From an uncultured Selenomonadaceae bacterium (GTDB taxonomy: Bacteria; Bacillota_C; Negativicutes; Selenomonadales; Selenomonadaceae): a stretch of 6,617 bases of DNA. The notes below the pieces were generated by a model that was given only the letters and a program-made list of their open reading frames with translations, was not told the DNA's origin and ran no database searches. Positions 4,209 to 6,617 of the stretch are shown in pieces. The translations under genes were made by a program, and so were the position numbers. The first letter of the stretch is position 1. Every line of letters begins with the position of its first letter. The stretch spans positions 1-6,617 of the forward strand of contig CAMIWP010000070.1 of assembly GCA_946402475.1 (NCBI GenBank), given 5' to 3'.

Positions 4209-6617
4209 ATGAAGATATCGGCATGCATCATTATGAAGGACGCGGCGAGGGATCTGGAGGACTGTCTGGAGAGCCTGAAGGACGGGGTGGATGAGATCGT
4301 TGTCACCGATACGGGGTCGGAGGATGCCTCCGTGGAGATCGCCCGTCGTTATACGGACAAGGTGTATTTCTTCCCGTGGCGGGATGATTTCGCGGCGGCG
4401 AAGAACTACTGCCTGGAGCGGGCCACGGGAGATTGGATCGTTTTCCTGGACTCCGACGAATACTTCACCCGGGAGACGCGGGGGAACCTGCGGCGCATCT
4501 CGGAGGACATGTACGCCAAGGGATATACCAGGGCCTATGTCCAGATGGTGAACGTGGACGAGGACCATGTGCCGAAGGGGGGCGCGAATGACAACCTGAT
4601 CGTCCGCATGTTCCGAGGCGGTTCCCTGCTCCGCTACCAAGATCCCATCCATGAGCATCTGGTTTACTGCAAGCCGGTGCGGGACAGGGTCGGGGCGGTC
4701 CCCATGAAGGATCTCTGTCTCTATCACAAGGGGTACAGCCCGGATCGCGTGAAGGAAAAATTCCGGCGGAACATGCGCTTCCTGGAGGAGTTGGAGAACA
4801 GTGGAGAGAAGCGCCCCGAGCTCACGGATTACTATCTGGGGGGCATGTACTTCCTGGACAAGGATTACGAAAAGGCTGCCCGCTATATGGAGCGGGCCGT
4901 CGAGAGGAACGGGCTCCCCGATTTCGGCGGCTACTCGGCGTGGCGGATCTGGTATCGTTCCCTGAAGGCCCTCCGTCGGAGCCCCGAGGAAGTGGAGAAG
5001 GTCCTCCTGGGAGGGATGGAGGCATTCCCCAAGATGCCGGATTTCTACGCCCACTACGCCATGCTTCTTCTGGAACGGGAGGATTACGAAAAGGCGCTGG
5101 AGTATTTCCAACGGGCGGAGAAGCTCATGGGGGAGGCCGATGTGAACTGCTCTTGGGAGAGCAATGCCATGTACTACTACCGGGACGAGCTTTACCATGT
5201 CATGAGCGATACCTGCCTGAGATTGGGACGACAGGAGGAAGCCCGTCGCTATGCCGGGATGGAGTGGGAGGCGAAAAGGCCCTCTGAGGAGCGGGGTGGG
5301 AGCGAGTGGATCCCCCCCCGCAGCCAATGCGTGGCGGAGTTCGGCTTCGGCGCGGGGGAGGCGGGAGCGGCTTTCCGACGCATCCGGCCCGATTGCCGCT
5401 ACATCGGCGTGGATGAGGAGCCGGCTTTGCCGGGGACGGCGGCAGAGGCGTACAGCGAGACCGTGGTGGGCAGCCTTTCTTCGACGGATCTGGGGCAATA
5501 CCTTCGGGAGGCGGACTGCATCCTCTATCGGGATCGCGGCCTGTGGGGGCTGACGGCCGGCATGCTTCGCCGTCACGCCGGGCACCTCGCTCCCGACGGG
5601 CAGATGGTCTTCTTGTGGGAGAATGCAAGCTATTTCCCTACCCTGGCCCGAACCTTTGCCGGCCATCTTGCGCCGCGTTCCCAGAGCACCCTCACCCCCG
5701 GGCGGTTGAAGGAAATGCTGGGGAATGCGGGAATGAAGATCCTCTCCATGGAGCCGATCCGCTTCCCGGGGGACGAGGCGGAGCGGGAGGATCCCGAGAC
5801 GAGGGCTCTCTACGAGGCGTTTGCCGATCGGTGCCGCGCCGAGGGGATCACGGAGGTGGCGGATGCCTGGGCCGGACGGTTCCTGGTGCGCGCGGCGAAG
5901 AAAGCGCCGGAGCGGAACATGCTCATCCAGATCATCCTGGGAGACGAGGCCCTGTCCGGCAGGGCGCGGGTGTTGGAGCCCTACGGCTTTCTTCGGACGG
6001 TCCCCGGGGTTTCCTGCACCTGGGACAGCCGGGGCGCGGATCTGACGCCCCGGGAGGAGTTCCCTTGCCGAGTGTTGGTGCGGCAGCGGCAGGTCTTTGG
6101 GGAATCCTGGCCCCGGCAACTGGACATCATGCGCAGATCCGGTTGCCTCATCGTCTATGAGACGGATGTGCTCCCTCCCGGCTGGGAGAAGGAAGAGGAA
6201 CGGGGGAAGCATCCCGATATCCTGGGAGCCCACGCGATCCAAGTGCCCACGGAGGCCCTGGCAGAGGCGCTGCGCCCCTATCATCCCCATGTGGCGGTCT
6301 TCCCCAACGAGCTGGGCGAACTGCCCCCGAGAAGGAATTACGGCGGGGACGGCCCCCTGACCGTCTTTTTCGGGGCATTCCGGAGGGAAGGGGACTGGCG
6401 GGACATCCTGCCGATCCTGAACCAGGCGGCGGCGGAGCGAGGGGACGGGATACGGTTCACGGTGCTGTCGGACAAGGAATTCTACCGGGCGTTGGAAACC
6501 GGGAACAAGAAATTCATCGGCAACGATGCCTATTACGGAGGCCGCATTGTCCCCTACGAGATCTACGGGCAGGAGCTTTACCGGGCGGATATCGCCCTCC
6601 TGCCTCTGGAGGATACG
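4209..6617 (+). CDS. Multidomain glycosyltransferase: GT2 + TPR-like + methyltransferase-like + GT-B-like (3' end outside window)
   Basis: The frame is open for 803 codons to the window edge, with no stop. Residues 1-197 form a GT-A family 2 glycosyltransferase: MKISACIIMKD start, DTGS at 34-37, metal-binding DSD at 81-83, and the downstream motifs MFR (134-136), IHEH (147-150) and YHKGY (172-176). This layout resembles TPR-bearing GT2 proteins and the peptide S-glycosyltransferase SunS. TPR-like helices follow (about 206-235 and 278-306, both with DYEKA). Residues about 373-515 form a Rossmann fold with the SAM-binding pattern EFGFGAG (377-383) and GVD with Asp402. From about 570 a GT-B-like region begins, with RQRQ, VYETD (653-657), a VPTEAL segment and DIALLPLEDT at the edge, typical of GT4-like proteins. 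The start at 4209 follows GGGG at 4198-4201 with 7 bases of spacing, and the family N-terminus begins exactly here. No signal peptide or membrane helix is visible, so it is probably cytoplasmic. The acceptor is unknown. Confidence 0.9.
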   Translation, partial: MKISACIIMKDAARDLEDCLESLKDGVDEIVVTDTGSEDASVEIARRYTDKVYFFPWRDDFAAAKNYCLERATGDWIVFLDSDEYFTRETRGNLRRISEDMYAKGYTRAYVQMVNVDEDHVPKGGANDNLIVRMFRGGSLLRYQDPIHEHLVYCKPVRDRVGAVPMKDLCLYHKGYSPDRVKEKFRRNMRFLEELENSGEKRPELTDYYLGGMYFLDKDYEKAARYMERAVERNGLPDFGGYSAWRIWYRSLKALRRSPEEVEKVLLGGMEAFPKMPDFYAHYAMLLLEREDYEKALEYFQRAEKLMGEADVNCSWESNAMYYYRDELYHVMSDTCLRLGRQEEARRYAGMEWEAKRPSEERGGSEWIPPRSQCVAEFGFGAGEAGAAFRRIRPDCRYIGVDEEPALPGTAAEAYSETVVGSLSSTDLGQYLREADCILYRDRGLWGLTAGMLRRHAGHLAPDGQMVFLWENASYFPTLARTFAGHLAPRSQSTLTPGRLKEMLGNAGMKILSMEPIRFPGDEAEREDPETRALYEAFADRCRAEGITEVADAWAGRFLVRAAKKAPERNMLIQIILGDEALSGRARVLEPYGFLRTVPGVSCTWDSRGADLTPREEFPCRVLVRQRQVFGESWPRQLDIMRRSGCLIVYETDVLPPGWEKEEERGKHPDILGAHAIQVPTEALAEALRPYHPHVAVFPNELGELPPRRNYGGDGPLTVFFGAFRREGDWRDILPILNQAAAERGDGIRFTVLSDKEFYRALETGNKKFIGNDAYYGGRIVPYEIYGQELYRADIALLPLEDT
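4861..5095 (+). repeat. 16-base exact direct repeat encoding the TPR-like DYEKA motif
   Basis: AGGATTACGAAAAGGC occurs at 4861-4876 and again at 5080-5095, in the same reading frame and 73 codons apart. Both copies encode part of a helix ending DYEKA followed by a hydrophobic and aromatic pattern, as in the second half of TPR-like units. It is the nucleotide trace of a repeated protein unit, not a mobile element. Confidence 0.8.
5312..5319 (+). repeat. C8 homopolymer tract inside the glycosyltransferase gene
   Basis: Eight consecutive C residues encode Pro369-Pro370 and the first bases around them, in a linker between the TPR-like segment and the methyltransferase-like domain. It is the longest homopolymer I see in the window. 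The present length keeps the long frame open. Adding one C brings a TGA at 5414-5416 into frame; losing one leads to a stop at 5551-5553. Either change would remove all domains after the TPR part. Confidence 0.85.

Noticed and set aside
5543..6160. Sense-strand open frame of 205 codons in another frame inside the glycosyltransferase
   Set aside because: It is Gly/Arg/Pro-rich, as out-of-frame reading of GC-rich genes usually is, and it overlaps a frame with domain motifs on both sides.
3963..6290. Antisense open frame of 775 codons opposite the glycosyltransferase
   Set aside because: It has the same codon-register cause. It also runs through the terminator and the promoter, and the sense frame carries recognisable glycosyltransferase and Rossmann motifs.
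1..6617. CRISPR array, tRNA/rRNA gene, insertion sequence or attachment site
   Set aside because: I searched by eye for regular repeats, tRNA-like cloverleaf ends, transposase motifs and terminal inverted repeats and saw none. The only non-coding space is the 196-base gap.

Overview
The window is GC-rich, densely packed bacterial DNA with every supported gene on the + strand. It falls into two blocks. Positions 1-4012 are a compact type I secretion operon. It holds the 3' end of a HlyB-type ABC exporter, a complete HlyD-type periplasmic adaptor, and a complete second ABC exporter of 707 codons with an N-terminal C39-like domain. The first junction is an ATGA stop/start overlap and the second leaves one base between genes. 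The order ABC - adaptor - ABC is that of the Vibrio cholerae rtxB-rtxD-rtxE locus, where two different ABC subunits work with one adaptor. No substrate and no TolC-like outer-membrane gene lies in the window.

Positions 4013-4208 are a non-coding gap. It holds a perfect 15-bp-stem intrinsic terminator directly after the operon and, close to the next gene, a good candidate sigma-70-type promoter with an extended -10.

From 4209 a single reading frame stays open for 803 codons and runs off the right edge without a stop. It encodes a large multidomain glycosylation protein: an N-terminal GT-A (family 2) glycosyltransferase, a TPR-like segment, a Rossmann domain resembling a class I SAM-dependent methyltransferase, and the first part of a GT-B-like (GT4-type) glycosyltransferase. 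A run of eight C residues lies in the linker before the methyltransferase-like domain. Gaining or losing one C there would leave only the first glycosyltransferase and the TPR part.

A HlyB/HlyD-type exporter implies a diderm (two-membrane) cell. High GC, the HlyD-type export genes and a clostridial-style GT2-TPR protein together would suit a diderm Firmicute (Negativicutes such as Selenomonas or its relatives), but a proteobacterium such as a Desulfovibrio relative cannot be excluded. This is inference from style, not from a marker gene.

Working model (inference): the three operon genes build an inner-membrane and periplasm-spanning exporter for a large, probably uncleaved protein. The neighbouring transferase decorates a surface molecule, conceivably the exported protein. 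The terminator and separate promoter show that the two blocks are transcribed independently, so the functional link rests on proximity only.
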